DNA of 64,000 bases. Origin: Hyphomicrobiales bacterium (GTDB lineage Bacteria > Pseudomonadota > Alphaproteobacteria > Rhizobiales > Rhizobiaceae). The stretch's first letter is position 1; the number at the start of each line of letters is the position of its first letter. The stretch is from positions 1 to 64,000 of the forward strand of contig UBWZ01000013.1 of the NCBI GenBank assembly GCA_900469345.1, in the 5' to 3' direction. The translations under genes were made by a program, and so were the position numbers. Below the pieces are notes generated by a model. The model was not told where the DNA came from. It ran no database searches and was given only the letters and a program-made list of their open reading frames with translations. Positions 8,863 through 19,719 of this stretch are shown here, in pieces.

Positions 8863-10290
8863 TCAGCCTGCGCGCCCATGCCGCACGGCCGCATCCAGAA
8901 CGTCGAAAATCGCCGGTGCACTCGTTTGCGATACGTTGAAGCGCATGAAGCCGGCGGCCGTCTGCGACAGGCTGAACGCGTTGCCGGGCGCAAGCACGAT
9001 GTCGCGCTCAAGAGCGAAGCGGGCGATGTCGGCGGCATCCAGCCCCTCGGGCACGCGGCACCAGAGAAACATTCCCGCCTGCGGCCGAAGCCATGGCGTA
9101 AAGCCGCAATGCTCAAGCCGGGTCGAAACCTCGGCCATGCTGCGCGCCAGGCGCGTGCGCAGGGTTTCCAGATATTTGCGGTAGCTGCCCTCGCTCAGCA
9201 CGTTGAAGACGAGCTGAGCTGCGAGGCGTCCGCCGCCGAAGCTGGTGGCGATCTTCAGGTCGGTCAGCCCACCAATCCATTCGGGCCGCGTGGCGATGAA
9301 GCCGCAGCGCGCCGAAGCGGACAGCGTCTTTGAAAAACTGCCGATGTGGATGACCCGCTGCAGCCCGTCGAAGGCGGCAAGCCGTGGTGCCGGCACATGC
9401 TCGAAATCCGCAAAAATATCGTCCTCGACGATGGTGAGATCATGCGCCTCGGCAAGCTTCAAAATCTTGTGCGCGTTGACAGGCGACAGGACGGCGCCGG
9501 TCGGATTGTGGATGCCGGAATTGGTGACGTAAAGCCGGGGGCGATGCTCGGAGAGCAGCTGCGCGAAAGCGGTCATGTCCGGGCCAGAGGGCGTATAAGG
9601 CACGCCGATGACCTTGGCGCGATGCGCCTTCAGCAGGGCATGGAAATTAAAGTAGCAGGGGTCGTCGACCAGAACGGTATCGCCCGGTTCGAGCAGAAAG
9701 CGGCAAATGAGATCGATCGCCTGGATGCCGGACTCGGTCAGCATGATCTGGCTGGGCGAAGCGTCAATGCCGTGATCTCCCATGCGCCGCGCGATCAGCT
9801 GCCGCAACGCCGGGAGCCCGAGCGGCGACCCGTAGTTTGACAGCACCGCGCCGTCGGCCCGCGACAGCGCCCGCATGGCACGCCGCACGCTTTGCTCCGG
9901 AAGCCAGGACGGCGGCAACCACCCGCAGCCGGGCTTCAGCCCTTCGTCGTCTGCTTCCAGCGATTGGCGGGAGATCCAGAAGGGATCGACGGCGCGATCA
10001 AGACGCGGACCGACGTCAGCAAGGGTAAAGGGTGCGGCCTGGTTCGCGACGTAGAAGCCGGATCCCGCGCGAGCGCCGATGGCACCTTCCGCGACCAGCC
10101 TTTGATAGGCTTCGACCACCGTTGAGGTCGAGACCCCGACAGACGCCGCAAGCGCCCGCACCGACGGCAGCTTCGCGCCCGGCGTCAGGTTGCGCGCAGC
10201 GATCCGCTGTCGGATCGTTGCCATCACCATGGCAACGCGCGAGAGTTTGGCGCCGATGTCCTGATCCATCTGTATTGAGACCTTACCCAT
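8863..10290 (-). CDS. MocR-type GntR regulator with aminotransferase-like domain
   Basis: A 475-residue fusion. The N-terminal winged helix-turn-helix (about 15-80) contains LPSVRALAASVGVSTSTVVE. The C-terminal fold-type-I aminotransferase-like domain has the PLP-binding lysine K321 in GSFSKTLSASARCG and the conserved HNPTG motif at 261-265. Such proteins use PLP as an effector-sensing group rather than for transamination. It is divergent from an EamA exporter across a short intergenic region with a perfect palindrome, so it probably controls that exporter and itself. An in-frame ATG at 10269 with AAGGT upstream is an alternative start. Confidence 0.88.
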   Translation of the reverse strand: MGKVSIQMDQDIGAKLSRVAMVMATIRQRIAARNLTPGAKLPSVRALAASVGVSTSTVVEAYQRLVAEGAIGARAGSGFYVANQAAPFTLADVGPRLDRAVDPFWISRQSLEADDEGLKPGCGWLPPSWLPEQSVRRAMRALSRADGAVLSNYGSPLGLPALRQLIARRMGDHGIDASPSQIMLTESGIQAIDLICRFLLEPGDTVLVDDPCYFNFHALLKAHRAKVIGVPYTPSGPDMTAFAQLLSEHRPRLYVTNSGIHNPTGAVLSPVNAHKILKLAEAHDLTIVEDDIFADFEHVPAPRLAAFDGLQRVIHIGSFSKTLSASARCGFIATRPEWIGGLTDLKIATSFGGGRLAAQLVFNVLSEGSYRKYLETLRTRLARSMAEVSTRLEHCGFTPWLRPQAGMFLWCRVPEGLDAADIARFALERDIVLAPGNAFSLSQTAAGFMRFNVSQTSAPAIFDVLDAAVRHGRAG

Positions 10291-10291
10291 A

Positions 10292-10309
10292 ACAGTTTCG
10301 CCAAACTGT
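10292..10309. promoter_or_regulatory. palindrome between MocR-type regulator and EamA exporter
   Basis: ACAGTTT-CGCC-AAACTGT is a perfect 7-bp inverted repeat that starts 2 bases upstream of the annotated regulator ATG. In a divergent pair it is the best candidate for the regulator's operator. If it is bound there, transcription and translation of the regulator may really start at the internal ATG at 10269. Confidence 0.5.
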
Positions 10310-10377
10310 AGCAGAGTGTGGCTGGCCTTGTCATCGCCCCATGCCGATAAGGGGTGATGGCATCAGGGAGCTTCAGC

Positions 10378-11238
10378 ATGGGCAAGTCGGCAGGTTGGAT
10401 CAGCGGTTTTGCGGGAGTGCTGATCTTCAGCGGCTCCCTGCCGGCAACCCGGTTGGCCGTATTGCAGTTCGATCCGGTCTTCCTGACCGTGGCGCGCGCA
10501 GCGATCGCCGGGGTTCTGGCCCTATGCCTTTTGCTACTGTCCAGCGAAAGGCGGCCCGCCCGGCAGGATCTGCTGTCGCTTGCGGTGGTCTCCCTGGGCG
10601 TCGTCATCGGCTTCCCGCTTTTGACGGCGCTGGCGCTCCGGCAGGTGAGTTCGGCGCACTCCGTCGTCTTTATCGGGCTTTTGCCGCTGTCCACCGCAAT
10701 CTTTGGCGTACTGCGCGGCGGCGAGAGGCCGAAGCCGGCCTTCTGGCTGTTTTCGGTGCTGGGCAGCTTGATGGTCACCGGTTTCGCGCTGGTGCGGGAC
10801 AGCCGCGCTGCGCCGATGGGAGATATCCTGATGCTCGCCGCCATCGTCGTCTGCGGCCTTGGTTATGCGGAAGGGGCCCGTCTGTCGCGCCGGCTGGGCG
10901 GCTGGCAGGTCATATCCTGGGCGCTGGTGCTGGCCCTGCCAGCCACGCTGACGGCCGCCTTGGTCGTGATGCCCGCGACATTCACCGGCATCGGCGCAAA
11001 GGCCTGGCTCGGGCTCGGCTACGTTTCCGTCTTCAGCATGCTGATCGGCTTCATTTTCTGGTATCGTGGCCTGGCGCTGGGCGGCATAGCAACCGTCGGG
11101 CAGTTGCAACTGCTGCAGCCCTTTTTTGGGCTGGCCCTGGCCGCCACCCTGCTGCACGAGCCGGTGACGCCGGCCATGCTGGCGGTGACGGTGGCGGTAA
11201 TCCTGTGCGTCGTCGGCGCGCGCAGATACGGCCGCTAG
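10378..11238 (+). CDS. EamA/DMT-family transporter (probable metabolite exporter)
   Basis: A 286-residue membrane protein with about ten hydrophobic helices in two EamA repeats, ending in a short basic tail (VVGARRYGR). I choose the ATG at 10378, which has a GGGAGC site 6 bases upstream; in-frame starts at 10354 (GTG) and 10357 (ATG) have poorer spacing. Family members often export amino acids or other small metabolites. Divergence from a MocR-type regulator suggests induction by an amino-acid-like or PLP-linked effector. The substrate is unknown. Confidence 0.82.
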   Translation: MGKSAGWISGFAGVLIFSGSLPATRLAVLQFDPVFLTVARAAIAGVLALCLLLLSSERRPARQDLLSLAVVSLGVVIGFPLLTALALRQVSSAHSVVFIGLLPLSTAIFGVLRGGERPKPAFWLFSVLGSLMVTGFALVRDSRAAPMGDILMLAAIVVCGLGYAEGARLSRRLGGWQVISWALVLALPATLTAALVVMPATFTGIGAKAWLGLGYVSVFSMLIGFIFWYRGLALGGIATVGQLQLLQPFFGLALAATLLHEPVTPAMLAVTVAVILCVVGARRYGR

Positions 11239-11307
11239 ATCTGATGCGGCGGTTGCGCATTGCCGCAGAAAGGTTAAGCAGGAGGGAGAAGCAAGAAAGA
11301 TCAACGC

Positions 11308-12117
11308 GTGCGCATCGCTAGCCTGTCCATGTACGTGGCACCAGAACCGGTTGCGCAGGCGACAGAAGCGTTGTGGGGTTTCCTCCGCGATGTGCTGCGC
11401 TCAAAGGGCGTGGAGCAGGTACCGGATACGCTCGACCGGCAGACCCTCTATAGCGCTGCCTGGTTGCAACCGGAACTTCTCCTCGCGCAGACTTGCGGTT
11501 TTCCCTTCGCCAAGACCCTGCGAGGCAGGGTGCGGCTGGTGGCGACACCCTGTTACGATCTTCCGGGTTGCGACGGGCCGCGGATGTGCAGCTTCGTCAT
11601 CGCCCGCAGGGACGAGGACATTTCCTCGTTGGAGGATCTGCGCGGCAAGCGGGCCGCCATCAACAGCCAGGATAGCAATTCCGGCATGAACCTGTTTCGG
11701 GCCGCCATTGCCCCGATCGCCGATGGCCGCTCCTTTTTCGACTGGGTGATCGAGACAGGCGGCCATGCTGCAAGCATCGCCGCCGTTGGCGAGGGGCGTG
11801 CCGATTGCGCCGCTATCGACTGCGTCACCTACGGTCATCTCCAGCGTCTTGCGCCGGACCGCCTCGCCAATATCATTGTCGTTGCGCGGACCCCCAGCGG
11901 CCCCGGGCTGCCTTTTATCACGCACGGGTCGGCGTCCGACCAGGATGTCGAAGTGCTGCGCGACGCTCTGGCTGCCGCTATGTCTGAGCCGGATCTTGCG
12001 GACGCCCTCGGCGTACTTGCGCTGATGGGGTTTTCCGTTCTTGCAGATGCCGATTACGATGCGCTTCTCGCATTGGAGGCCGAGGCTGAAAGCCTTGCAT
12101 ACCCGCAGCTTCGCTAA
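11308..12117 (+). CDS. PhnD/SsuA-like periplasmic-binding-fold protein without signal peptide
   Basis: A 269-residue protein of the phosphonate-binding-protein-like fold (PhnD family). The typical hinge region SSLEDLRGKRAAINSQDSNS is at about 112-131. Unlike transport-linked members it has no signal peptide: the mature fold begins at once with MRIASLSMYV. It is therefore probably cytoplasmic, or its signal peptide has been lost. The GTG start at 11308 lacks a well-placed Shine-Dalgarno (an AGGAGG is about 20 bases upstream), and an ATG at 11329 is the alternative. It stands 190 bases ahead of a polar amino-acid importer. Ligand and role are unknown. Confidence 0.7.
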   Translation: MRIASLSMYVAPEPVAQATEALWGFLRDVLRSKGVEQVPDTLDRQTLYSAAWLQPELLLAQTCGFPFAKTLRGRVRLVATPCYDLPGCDGPRMCSFVIARRDEDISSLEDLRGKRAAINSQDSNSGMNLFRAAIAPIADGRSFFDWVIETGGHAASIAAVGEGRADCAAIDCVTYGHLQRLAPDRLANIIVVARTPSGPGLPFITHGSASDQDVEVLRDALAAAMSEPDLADALGVLALMGFSVLADADYDALLALEAEAESLAYPQLR

Positions 12118-12307
12118 TCTGTCGGCATCCGCCTGCCTATTCTTTTTGCGCCAGAACAAGGCGCCTTCAAAAGTGACATCGGCTGCTTGCATGTCCGATA
12201 ATCGGCTCTATCCTGCCTTTGGCCTTTTCCGCGTGAGACAGCGGCGAGCCACGAAGCCGGCGCAGATCGGCACCACCCAACCAGACCGTTCAGAGGGATT
12301 TCGGAAC

Positions 12308-13144
12308 ATGAATTTCAGAAGGTTTGCATTTTCAGGCCTGCTTGCGGTCACGGCCGCAACGCCCACTCTCGCCAAGGATTGGAAAAGCGCTACCATCACG
12401 CTCGAGGGCGCCTACGCACCCTGGAACATGACCAATGCAGATGGTTCGCTCGGCGGTTTCGAGCCGGAGCTTGCCAAGGTGCTCTGCGAACGTGCCAAGA
12501 TCGATTGCAAGCTGGTCGCCTCCGACTGGGATGGCATGATCCCGGCGCTGAATGCCGGCAAGTTCGACGTCATCATGGATGCGCTGTCGATCACCGACGA
12601 ACGCAAGCAGGTGATCGATTTCACCGTCCCCTATGCGGCGACGCCGGCCGCCTTTGCGACCGCCAAGGACAGCCCGCTTGCCAAGGCAGCCGGAACCGGT
12701 TCGACGATCACCATGACCTCGGGCCAGACCGGCGTGACGGAGATCGACGCACTGAAGGCAGTCTTCAAGGGCAAGACGATCGGCATCCAGGCCGCCACCG
12801 TCTACGCCAAGTTCGTGTACGACAACTTCGGCAGCATTGCCGAGATCCGCGAATACAAGACCGGCGCCGACCGCGACCTCGACCTGCAGAACGGTCGTAT
12901 CGACCTCGGCTTCGACGATGCCGTCTACTTCAACAACGCTTTTGAAGCGGCCGGCGGGGCAATCGTCTTTACCGGGCCGGAGATTGTCGGGTCGATCTGG
13001 GGCGAAGGCGAGGGGTTGGGCATCCGCAAGGCCGATACCGACCTGCGCGACAAGCTCAATGTTGCGATCAAGTCCGCCCTTGCCGATGGTACCGTCAAGG
13101 ATCTCTCCATGAAGTGGTTCAAGGTCGACGTCAGTCCGAAGTAA
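12308..13144 (+). CDS. polar amino-acid ABC transporter, periplasmic binding protein
   Basis: A 278-residue family 3 solute-binding protein with a signal peptide of about 22 residues ending at TLA-KDW. The mature part opens with the ligand-cleft motif EGAYAPWNMTNADGSLGGFE-like region and contains DWDGMIPALNAGKFDVIMDA, as in lysine/arginine/ornithine and histidine binders. The start ATG at 12308 follows GAGGG. It leads an operon with two permeases, an ATPase and an ammonia-lyase homologue, so a basic or aromatic amino acid such as histidine is plausible. A GC-rich hairpin follows the stop codon and may raise its expression over the permeases. Confidence 0.88.
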   Translation: MNFRRFAFSGLLAVTAATPTLAKDWKSATITLEGAYAPWNMTNADGSLGGFEPELAKVLCERAKIDCKLVASDWDGMIPALNAGKFDVIMDALSITDERKQVIDFTVPYAATPAAFATAKDSPLAKAAGTGSTITMTSGQTGVTEIDALKAVFKGKTIGIQAATVYAKFVYDNFGSIAEIREYKTGADRDLDLQNGRIDLGFDDAVYFNNAFEAAGGAIVFTGPEIVGSIWGEGEGLGIRKADTDLRDKLNVAIKSALADGTVKDLSMKWFKVDVSPK

Positions 13145-13176
13145 GCTGGGCATCCGGATGGGGGCTACGATCCGGG

Positions 13177-13193
13177 CGCCCCGGAGAGGGGCG
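13177..13193 (+). other. intercistronic hairpin after the amino-acid binding protein
   Basis: CGCCCC (13177-13182) pairs with GGGGCG (13188-13193) across a 5-base loop in the 96-base gap between the binding-protein gene and the first permease gene. There is no T-tract. It is probably an RNA hairpin that protects the upstream message or causes partial termination. Confidence 0.45.
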
Positions 13194-13240
13194 TCTGATC
13201 GGCGCGAGCGCCATCGGTTGCGGGCAGGGGAACGGCTGGC

Positions 13241-13966
13241 ATGACGCTATTTGAACTGTTGGGGTTGGGCGGAAAGGGCTGGGGAGCATTTCTGCTCCTG
13301 GCGACAGCAACCACCCTTGCCGTCACGGCGACGGCGCTGGCCATCGGTGCCGTTGCCGGTGCCGCGATCGCGGCTGCGAAGCTTTCGGGAAGCGTTCCTC
13401 TGCGTCTGATTGGCCATGTCTATACGACCGTGTTCCGCGGCGTGCCCGAGCTGCTGATCATCTATTTGATCTACTTCGGCGGTTCTTCCGGGCTGACCGC
13501 GGTTGGTCGCTGGCTCGGCTATGACGGCTTTCTTGGTTTGCCGTCGTTCGCCGCCGGAGCCCTGGCCGTCGGCATCATCTCCGGCGCCTACCAGGCGGAA
13601 GTGTTCCGGGGCGCCTTCCATGCCATTCCGCGCGGGGAGCTGGAAGCGGCGATGGCGATCGGCATGCCACGTCGGTTGCGGTTCCGCCGGATCATCGTGC
13701 CGCAGGTGCTGCGCTTTGCCATTCCTGGGCTCGGCAATGTCTGGCAGCTCAGCCTCAAGGATTCCGCGCTGGTCTCGGTCACCGGTCTCGTGGAACTGAT
13801 GCGGGCAAGCCAGATCGCCTCCGGATCGACCCGCCAGTACTTCCTCTTCTACATCGTCGGCGGCGCGCTGTACCTGATCCTCACCAGCCTGTCGGACCGG
13901 GTCTTCAACACGGCGGAGAGGCGGGCGAACCGCAGCATGTCCGCCTCCACCATCGGCGGGGCGTGA
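13241..13966 (+). CDS. polar amino-acid ABC transporter permease (HisQ-like)
   Basis: A 241-residue inner-membrane protein with about five helices and the cytoplasmic EAA loop ([20 protein letters not shown], about 133-152) that contacts the ATPase. The sequence [18 protein letters not shown] near 65-80 is typical of the HisQ/OccQ branch. The stop overlaps the second permease frame if its upstream GTG start is used. It forms a heterodimer with the next gene product in the importer. Confidence 0.88.
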   Translation: MTLFELLGLGGKGWGAFLLLATATTLAVTATALAIGAVAGAAIAAAKLSGSVPLRLIGHVYTTVFRGVPELLIIYLIYFGGSSGLTAVGRWLGYDGFLGLPSFAAGALAVGIISGAYQAEVFRGAFHAIPRGELEAAMAIGMPRRLRFRRIIVPQVLRFAIPGLGNVWQLSLKDSALVSVTGLVELMRASQIASGSTRQYFLFYIVGGALYLILTSLSDRVFNTAERRANRSMSASTIGGA

Positions 13967-13974
13967 GGATCGAT

Positions 13975-14679
13975 ATGGATTTCGCCTTCCTCTCCTCCAC
14001 GATGGTGACGCTGATCCGGGCCCTGCCCACGACGTTGGTCCTGTTTTCGCTGTCGATCCTGTTCGGCGGCATGCTGGCGCTGCTGATTACCGCCATGCGC
14101 GTCAGTGGCATCAGACTGCTTTCGGGTTTCGCCAGGGCCTATATCTTCGTCTTCCGCGGCTCGCCGCTGCTGATCCAGATGTTCCTTGTCTTCTATGGGC
14201 TCGGCCAGTTCGGGGTGATCCGATACTCCTTCCTCTGGCCGTTTCTGCGCGAACCCATGGTCTGCGCCGTTCTCTCGCTGGCGCTCTGCACGGCGGGCTA
14301 TACGGCGGAAATCTTCCGGGGCGGCATTCGCGCCGTGCCGGCCAAGGAGATCGAGGCGGCCCGATCAGTGGGCATGTCCGGCTTCCTGCTGGTGCGCCGG
14401 ATCATCGCGCCGATCGCCTTTCGCCATGCGCTGCCGGCCTATTCCACCGAGATCGTGCTGATGATGAAATCCACGGCGCTCGCCAGCCTGGTCACCGTCT
14501 GGGAAGTCACCGGCGTTGCCCAGCGGCTGATCTCGCAGACCTACCGGACGATGGAAGTTTTTCTTTGCGCAGCTCTCATCTACCTGGTCCTGAACTTCCT
14601 CATCCTGCAGGCGATGAACCTGCTCGAATATTCCCTTTCCCGCCACCGGCGCCCGTTCGCGCCGGGCCTGCGCGCCTGA
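13975..14679 (+). CDS. polar amino-acid ABC transporter permease (HisM-like)
   Basis: A 234-residue inner-membrane protein of the HisM/OccM type, with [20 protein letters not shown] near the first helices and the EAA loop [20 protein letters not shown] at about 121-140. I choose the ATG at 13975 with GAGG 6 bases upstream; a GTG at 13963 overlapping the previous stop is possible. It pairs with the HisQ-like permease and is followed closely by the ATPase gene. Confidence 0.87.
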   Translation: MDFAFLSSTMVTLIRALPTTLVLFSLSILFGGMLALLITAMRVSGIRLLSGFARAYIFVFRGSPLLIQMFLVFYGLGQFGVIRYSFLWPFLREPMVCAVLSLALCTAGYTAEIFRGGIRAVPAKEIEAARSVGMSGFLLVRRIIAPIAFRHALPAYSTEIVLMMKSTALASLVTVWEVTGVAQRLISQTYRTMEVFLCAALIYLVLNFLILQAMNLLEYSLSRHRRPFAPGLRA

Positions 14680-14693
14680 CAGGAGCCTCGATC

Positions 14694-15470
14694 ATGCCAG
14701 GCGAAACCCGCCTTTCCGTCCGAAACCTGCGCAAGAGCTTTGGTACCCACGAGGTGCTGAAGGGCATATCGATGGATGCGCAGGACGGCGACGTCATTTC
14801 CGTGCTCGGGGCATCCGGGTCGGGAAAGTCCACCTTCCTGCGCTGCATCAATCTTTTGGAAACGCCAAGCGGCGGGGAAGTCTGGGTCGATGGCGAGCAG
14901 ATCCGCATGCTCCACGGGCGCAGCGGCAGCCGGCCGGCAAGTCGCGCGCAGGTCGATCATATCCGCTCCGAGCTCGGCATGGTCTTCCAGGGCTTCAACC
15001 TCTGGTCCCACATGACAATCCTGCAGAATGTCATCGAGGGGCCGGTGCATGTGCTGAAGCGCCCGAAGGCGGAATGCATCGCCGAGGCTGAGGAGCTGCT
15101 GGCCAAGGTCGGGATCGCCGACAAGCGGCACGCCTATCCGGCGCATCTTTCAGGCGGCCAGCAACAGAGGGCGGCGATCGCCCGGTCTCTGGCGATGAAG
15201 CCGAAGGTCATGCTGTTCGACGAGCCGACGTCGGCACTCGACCCGGAACTGGTCGGCGAGGTGCTGCGGGTCATGCGGGCGCTCGCCGAAGAGGGCATGA
15301 CCATGCTGGTCGTAACCCATGAGATGAGCTTTGCCCGCAACGTCTCGAACCGCGTCGTCTTCATGCGCGACGGCATCATCGACAGCAGCGGCGCGCCGGA
15401 GGACATGTTCGGTGCCGGTGCTTCTCCCGCCTTCCGCCAGTTTATCGGCCACTTCGGAAATCCTCAGTGA
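14694..15470 (+). CDS. polar amino-acid ABC transporter ATP-binding protein (HisP-like)
   Basis: A 258-residue ATPase with Walker [11 protein letters not shown] (about 38-47), signature [19 protein letters not shown], and Walker [21 protein letters not shown]. The extra loop after the Q-loop region ([20 protein letters not shown]) is usual for HisP-type ATPases. The ATG at 14694 follows AGGAG. Its stop TGA overlaps the GTG start of the ammonia-lyase homologue, coupling uptake to the next gene. Confidence 0.9.
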   Translation: MPGETRLSVRNLRKSFGTHEVLKGISMDAQDGDVISVLGASGSGKSTFLRCINLLETPSGGEVWVDGEQIRMLHGRSGSRPASRAQVDHIRSELGMVFQGFNLWSHMTILQNVIEGPVHVLKRPKAECIAEAEELLAKVGIADKRHAYPAHLSGGQQQRAAIARSLAMKPKVMLFDEPTSALDPELVGEVLRVMRALAEEGMTMLVVTHEMSFARNVSNRVVFMRDGIIDSSGAPEDMFGAGASPAFRQFIGHFGNPQ

Positions 15471-16957
15471 CAATTATCATCGAAGACGTCGTGCAGTGGC
15501 GCGAGATCGCCCGTGTCGCCGAAGGCGAGGATCTCGATCTTTCAGCAACCGCATGGGCGCGCGTCGAACAGGCGCGTGAGATCGTCGAGGCGCTGGTCGA
15601 AAACGGTACCCGCGCCTATGGCATCACCACCGGTGTCGGGGCGCTGTCCGATACGGTGGTGGACCGTAGCGCACAGAGCCGGCTATCGCGCAACATCGTT
15701 CTCAGCCATGCCTGCGGAGTTGGCCCTCTGCTCGAGGCGCGGGAGGTGAGGGCGGTGATCGCAGCCCAGATCGCCAACTTCGCCCACGGGCATTCCGGCG
15801 TGCGTCCGCAGATCATCCGGTGCCTGATCCGGTTTCTGGAGGCGGACTGCATTCCCGATGTGCCGTCGCGGGGCTCCGCCGGCTATCTGACCCACAATGC
15901 CCATACCGCGCTGGTGCTGATCGGGGAGGGGAGCGCCCGCGTCAAGGGTGTGCGCATGCGCGGTCGCGACGCGCTGGCTGCGATCGGTCTCGAGCCGCTG
16001 GTGCTGGCGGCGAAGGAGGGGCTGAGCCTCGTCAATGGTACGGCCTGCGCCACGGGGCTTTCCTGCGTGGCGCTTGCCCGCGCCGAGCGCCTGCTGGATT
16101 GGGCCGATGCCATCGCCGCCGTGACGCTCGAGGCGGCCGGCTGCCAGATCTCGGCGTTTGCGGCCGAAGTTCTCGCCCTTCGCCCTTCGGCCGGCATTGC
16201 CAAGGTCGGCGAACGGCTACGTCAGCGCATGGCCGGTAGTGGCATCATCGCGGCGGCGGTCGGTCGGCGGACGCAGGACGCGCTCAGCCTGCGGTCCGTA
16301 CCGCATGCCCATGGCGCTGCCTGGGACGTACTTGTCCAGACCGGGCGCATCGTGGACCAGGAACTGGCGTCCGTGACCGACAACCCGGCGGTGGCGGGCA
16401 CACCGGCTGACCCGCTCGTCTGGTCGGAAGCGCATGCTGTGGCGCCGGCGCTCGGGCAGGCGGCCGACAGTCTCGGTGTGGCGATCGCCCAACTGGCGGC
16501 GATCAGCGAGCGTCGCCTCGACCGGCTGGTCAATCCACTGGTGAGCGGTCTTCCGGCTTTTCTCGCCACCGATGCAGGCAGCCATTCCGGTTTCATGATC
16601 GCCCAGTATACCGCGGCGGCGCTCGTCAACGACAATCGCCGGCTTGCCGCGCCGGCAGCAACAGACGGCGGCATTACATCCGGGCTGCAGGAGGATTTCC
16701 TCAGCCATCCGACGGCCGCCGCCACCAAGCTGCTCGGCATCCTCGACAACGCGGAATACATCCTGGCGATCGAGCTCATGGCGGCGGTTCAGGCGCAGGA
16801 ATTCCACCCTGTCGCCGATCTGGCTGCCGGTAACCGGGCAATCCGCGATATCGTCCGGGCTCGGGTCGACCGGTATGACGACGACCGCCCGCTTCACGCC
16901 GACATGGATGTGCTGCGCAGTCTGATCGCCAAGGAGGACCCGCCGTCGCCGCGATGA
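15467..16957 (+). CDS. aromatic amino acid ammonia-lyase homologue lacking the MIO-forming triad
   Basis: A 496-residue member of the HAL/PAL/TAL family. Most catalytic-site markers are present: Y51 in [11 protein letters not shown]190 in LVNGTA, Q270 and R276 in QDALSLR, N306 in SVTDNP, and QED at 408-410. The MIO loop is different. Canonical enzymes read G-S-V-G-Ala-Ser-Gly-D-L; here the frame reads [12 protein letters not shown] (135-146), exactly three residues shorter, with the Ala-Ser-Gly that cyclises to MIO absent. The flanking DNA is unambiguous and in frame. It overlaps the importer ATPase gene, so it acts on the imported compound or a derivative. It may be a non-MIO lyase, a binding protein or another enzyme; calling it histidine ammonia-lyase would be unsafe. 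Confidence 0.85.
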   Translation: MTIIIEDVVQWREIARVAEGEDLDLSATAWARVEQAREIVEALVENGTRAYGITTGVGALSDTVVDRSAQSRLSRNIVLSHACGVGPLLEAREVRAVIAAQIANFAHGHSGVRPQIIRCLIRFLEADCIPDVPSRGSAGYLTHNAHTALVLIGEGSARVKGVRMRGRDALAAIGLEPLVLAAKEGLSLVNGTACATGLSCVALARAERLLDWADAIAAVTLEAAGCQISAFAAEVLALRPSAGIAKVGERLRQRMAGSGIIAAAVGRRTQDALSLRSVPHAHGAAWDVLVQTGRIVDQELASVTDNPAVAGTPADPLVWSEAHAVAPALGQAADSLGVAIAQLAAISERRLDRLVNPLVSGLPAFLATDAGSHSGFMIAQYTAAALVNDNRRLAAPAATDGGITSGLQEDFLSHPTAAATKLLGILDNAEYILAIELMAAVQAQEFHPVADLAAGNRAIRDIVRARVDRYDDDRPLHADMDVLRSLIAKEDPPSPR

Positions 16958-16980
16958 GAGCCTCATCGCGGCGAGTTTTA
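16947..16980 (+). terminator. Rho-independent terminator of the amino-acid importer/lyase operon
   Basis: A perfect 12-bp stem CGCCGCGATGAG / CTCATCGCGGCG (16947-16958 with 16962-16973) with a 3-base loop is followed by AGTTTTA. The stop codon of the lyase homologue (16955-16957) lies inside the stem. It ends just before the stop codon of the converging peptide-importer ATPase gene. Confidence 0.85.
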
Positions 16981-16981
16981 A

Positions 16982-18583
<1,602 letters not shown>

Positions 18584-18585
18584 GC

Positions 18586-19719
18586 CTATCGATCCCTCGG
18601 GTCGAGAGCGTCCCGCAAACCGTCGCCGATGAAGTTCAGCGAAAACAGGGTTGCGACGAAGAAGATGGCCGGGAATATCAGCAGCCACGGAGCCGACTGG
18701 ATATTGTTCGCGCCTTCGGAAATCAGCGCGCCCCAGCTGGTCAGCGGTGCCTGAACTCCAAGTCCGAGGAAGGACAGGAAACTTTCCAGCAGGATGACTT
18801 TCGGTACCACGACCGTCACGAAGACGATGACGGGCCCGATCGTATTGGGGATGATGTGCCGGCGGATGATCTGCCAGTCGCTGAGGCCGAGCGATTGCGC
18901 GGCGCCGACGAACTCACGGCGTTTCAGGGCGAGCGTCTGGCCACGCACGATGCGAGCCATGTCCAGCCATTCCACCGCGCCGATCACCAGGAAGATCAGG
19001 ATGAAGCTTCGCCCGAAGAAGACCACCAGAACCACGACCAGGAAGACGAAGGGCAGCGAGTAGAGGATCTCGACCAGGCGCATCATGACGTTGTCGACGC
19101 GACCGCCGAGATAGCCGGAGGTGGCGCCGTAGACGACGCCGATGCCGAGCGAAACCAGGCTGGCCAGCACCCCGACCGCAATCGAGATCTGCCCGCCGAG
19201 CATGACGCGCGCCAGGAGGTCTCGGCCGTTGGGATCGGTGCCGAAGGGGAAGTATTCCCGGTTCAACTGGCCCGATACCTTGAGCACGCGACCATCATTC
19301 TCGGTACTCGTGACCTTGGTTTCCTTGAACTCGTTGGCGCGGTCGAAGTAGCGCGTCGCGCGCGCGTCGATCGGGCTGTCGGAGCTGATCGTGGCGGTGA
19401 AGGCCTGGCCTTCGACGTCGAAACTGTCGAGTCTGACGCGGGCACGGGCGGCGACGCCCTCGATCGCGCCTCGCAACGCGGATTCGTCGGGCCGCGGCTC
19501 GAGGCTCGGCGGCACGCTCACATAGGACGAGAACACCTGGTCGTAGGCATGCGGCGAAAACAATGGACCGACAAACGAGAACAGCGCGATCAGCAGCATC
19601 ATCACGCAGCCAGCCATCGCGGCCTTGTTGCGGCGAAAGCGGATCAGCGCGAGCTGGAACAGGCTGCGGCCCGTCGTCAGGTCGGAGCCGGGGAGGGAGG
19701 TTGAGGAAAGATCAGTCAT
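18586..19719 (-). CDS. peptide ABC transporter permease with a large periplasmic insertion (OppC/YejE-like)
   Basis: A 377-residue inner-membrane protein. After the first helix (about 34-55) a hydrophilic region of roughly 120 residues, including the YFPFGTDPNGRDLLARVMLG motif of OppC-type permeases, precedes the remaining five helices. The insertion resembles the periplasmic loop of YejE. The conserved cytoplasmic loop REFVGAAQSLGLSDWQIIRR contacts the ATPase. The ATG at 19719 overlaps the stop of the OppB-like gene by 8 bases. It works with the OppB-like permease and fused ATPase. Confidence 0.88.
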   Translation of the reverse strand: MTDLSSTSLPGSDLTTGRSLFQLALIRFRRNKAAMAGCVMMLLIALFSFVGPLFSPHAYDQVFSSYVSVPPSLEPRPDESALRGAIEGVAARARVRLDSFDVEGQAFTATISSDSPIDARATRYFDRANEFKETKVTSTENDGRVLKVSGQLNREYFPFGTDPNGRDLLARVMLGGQISIAVGVLASLVSLGIGVVYGATSGYLGGRVDNVMMRLVEILYSLPFVFLVVVLVVFFGRSFILIFLVIGAVEWLDMARIVRGQTLALKRREFVGAAQSLGLSDWQIIRRHIIPNTIGPVIVFVTVVVPKVILLESFLSFLGLGVQAPLTSWGALISEGANNIQSAPWLLIFPAIFFVATLFSLNFIGDGLRDALDPRDR

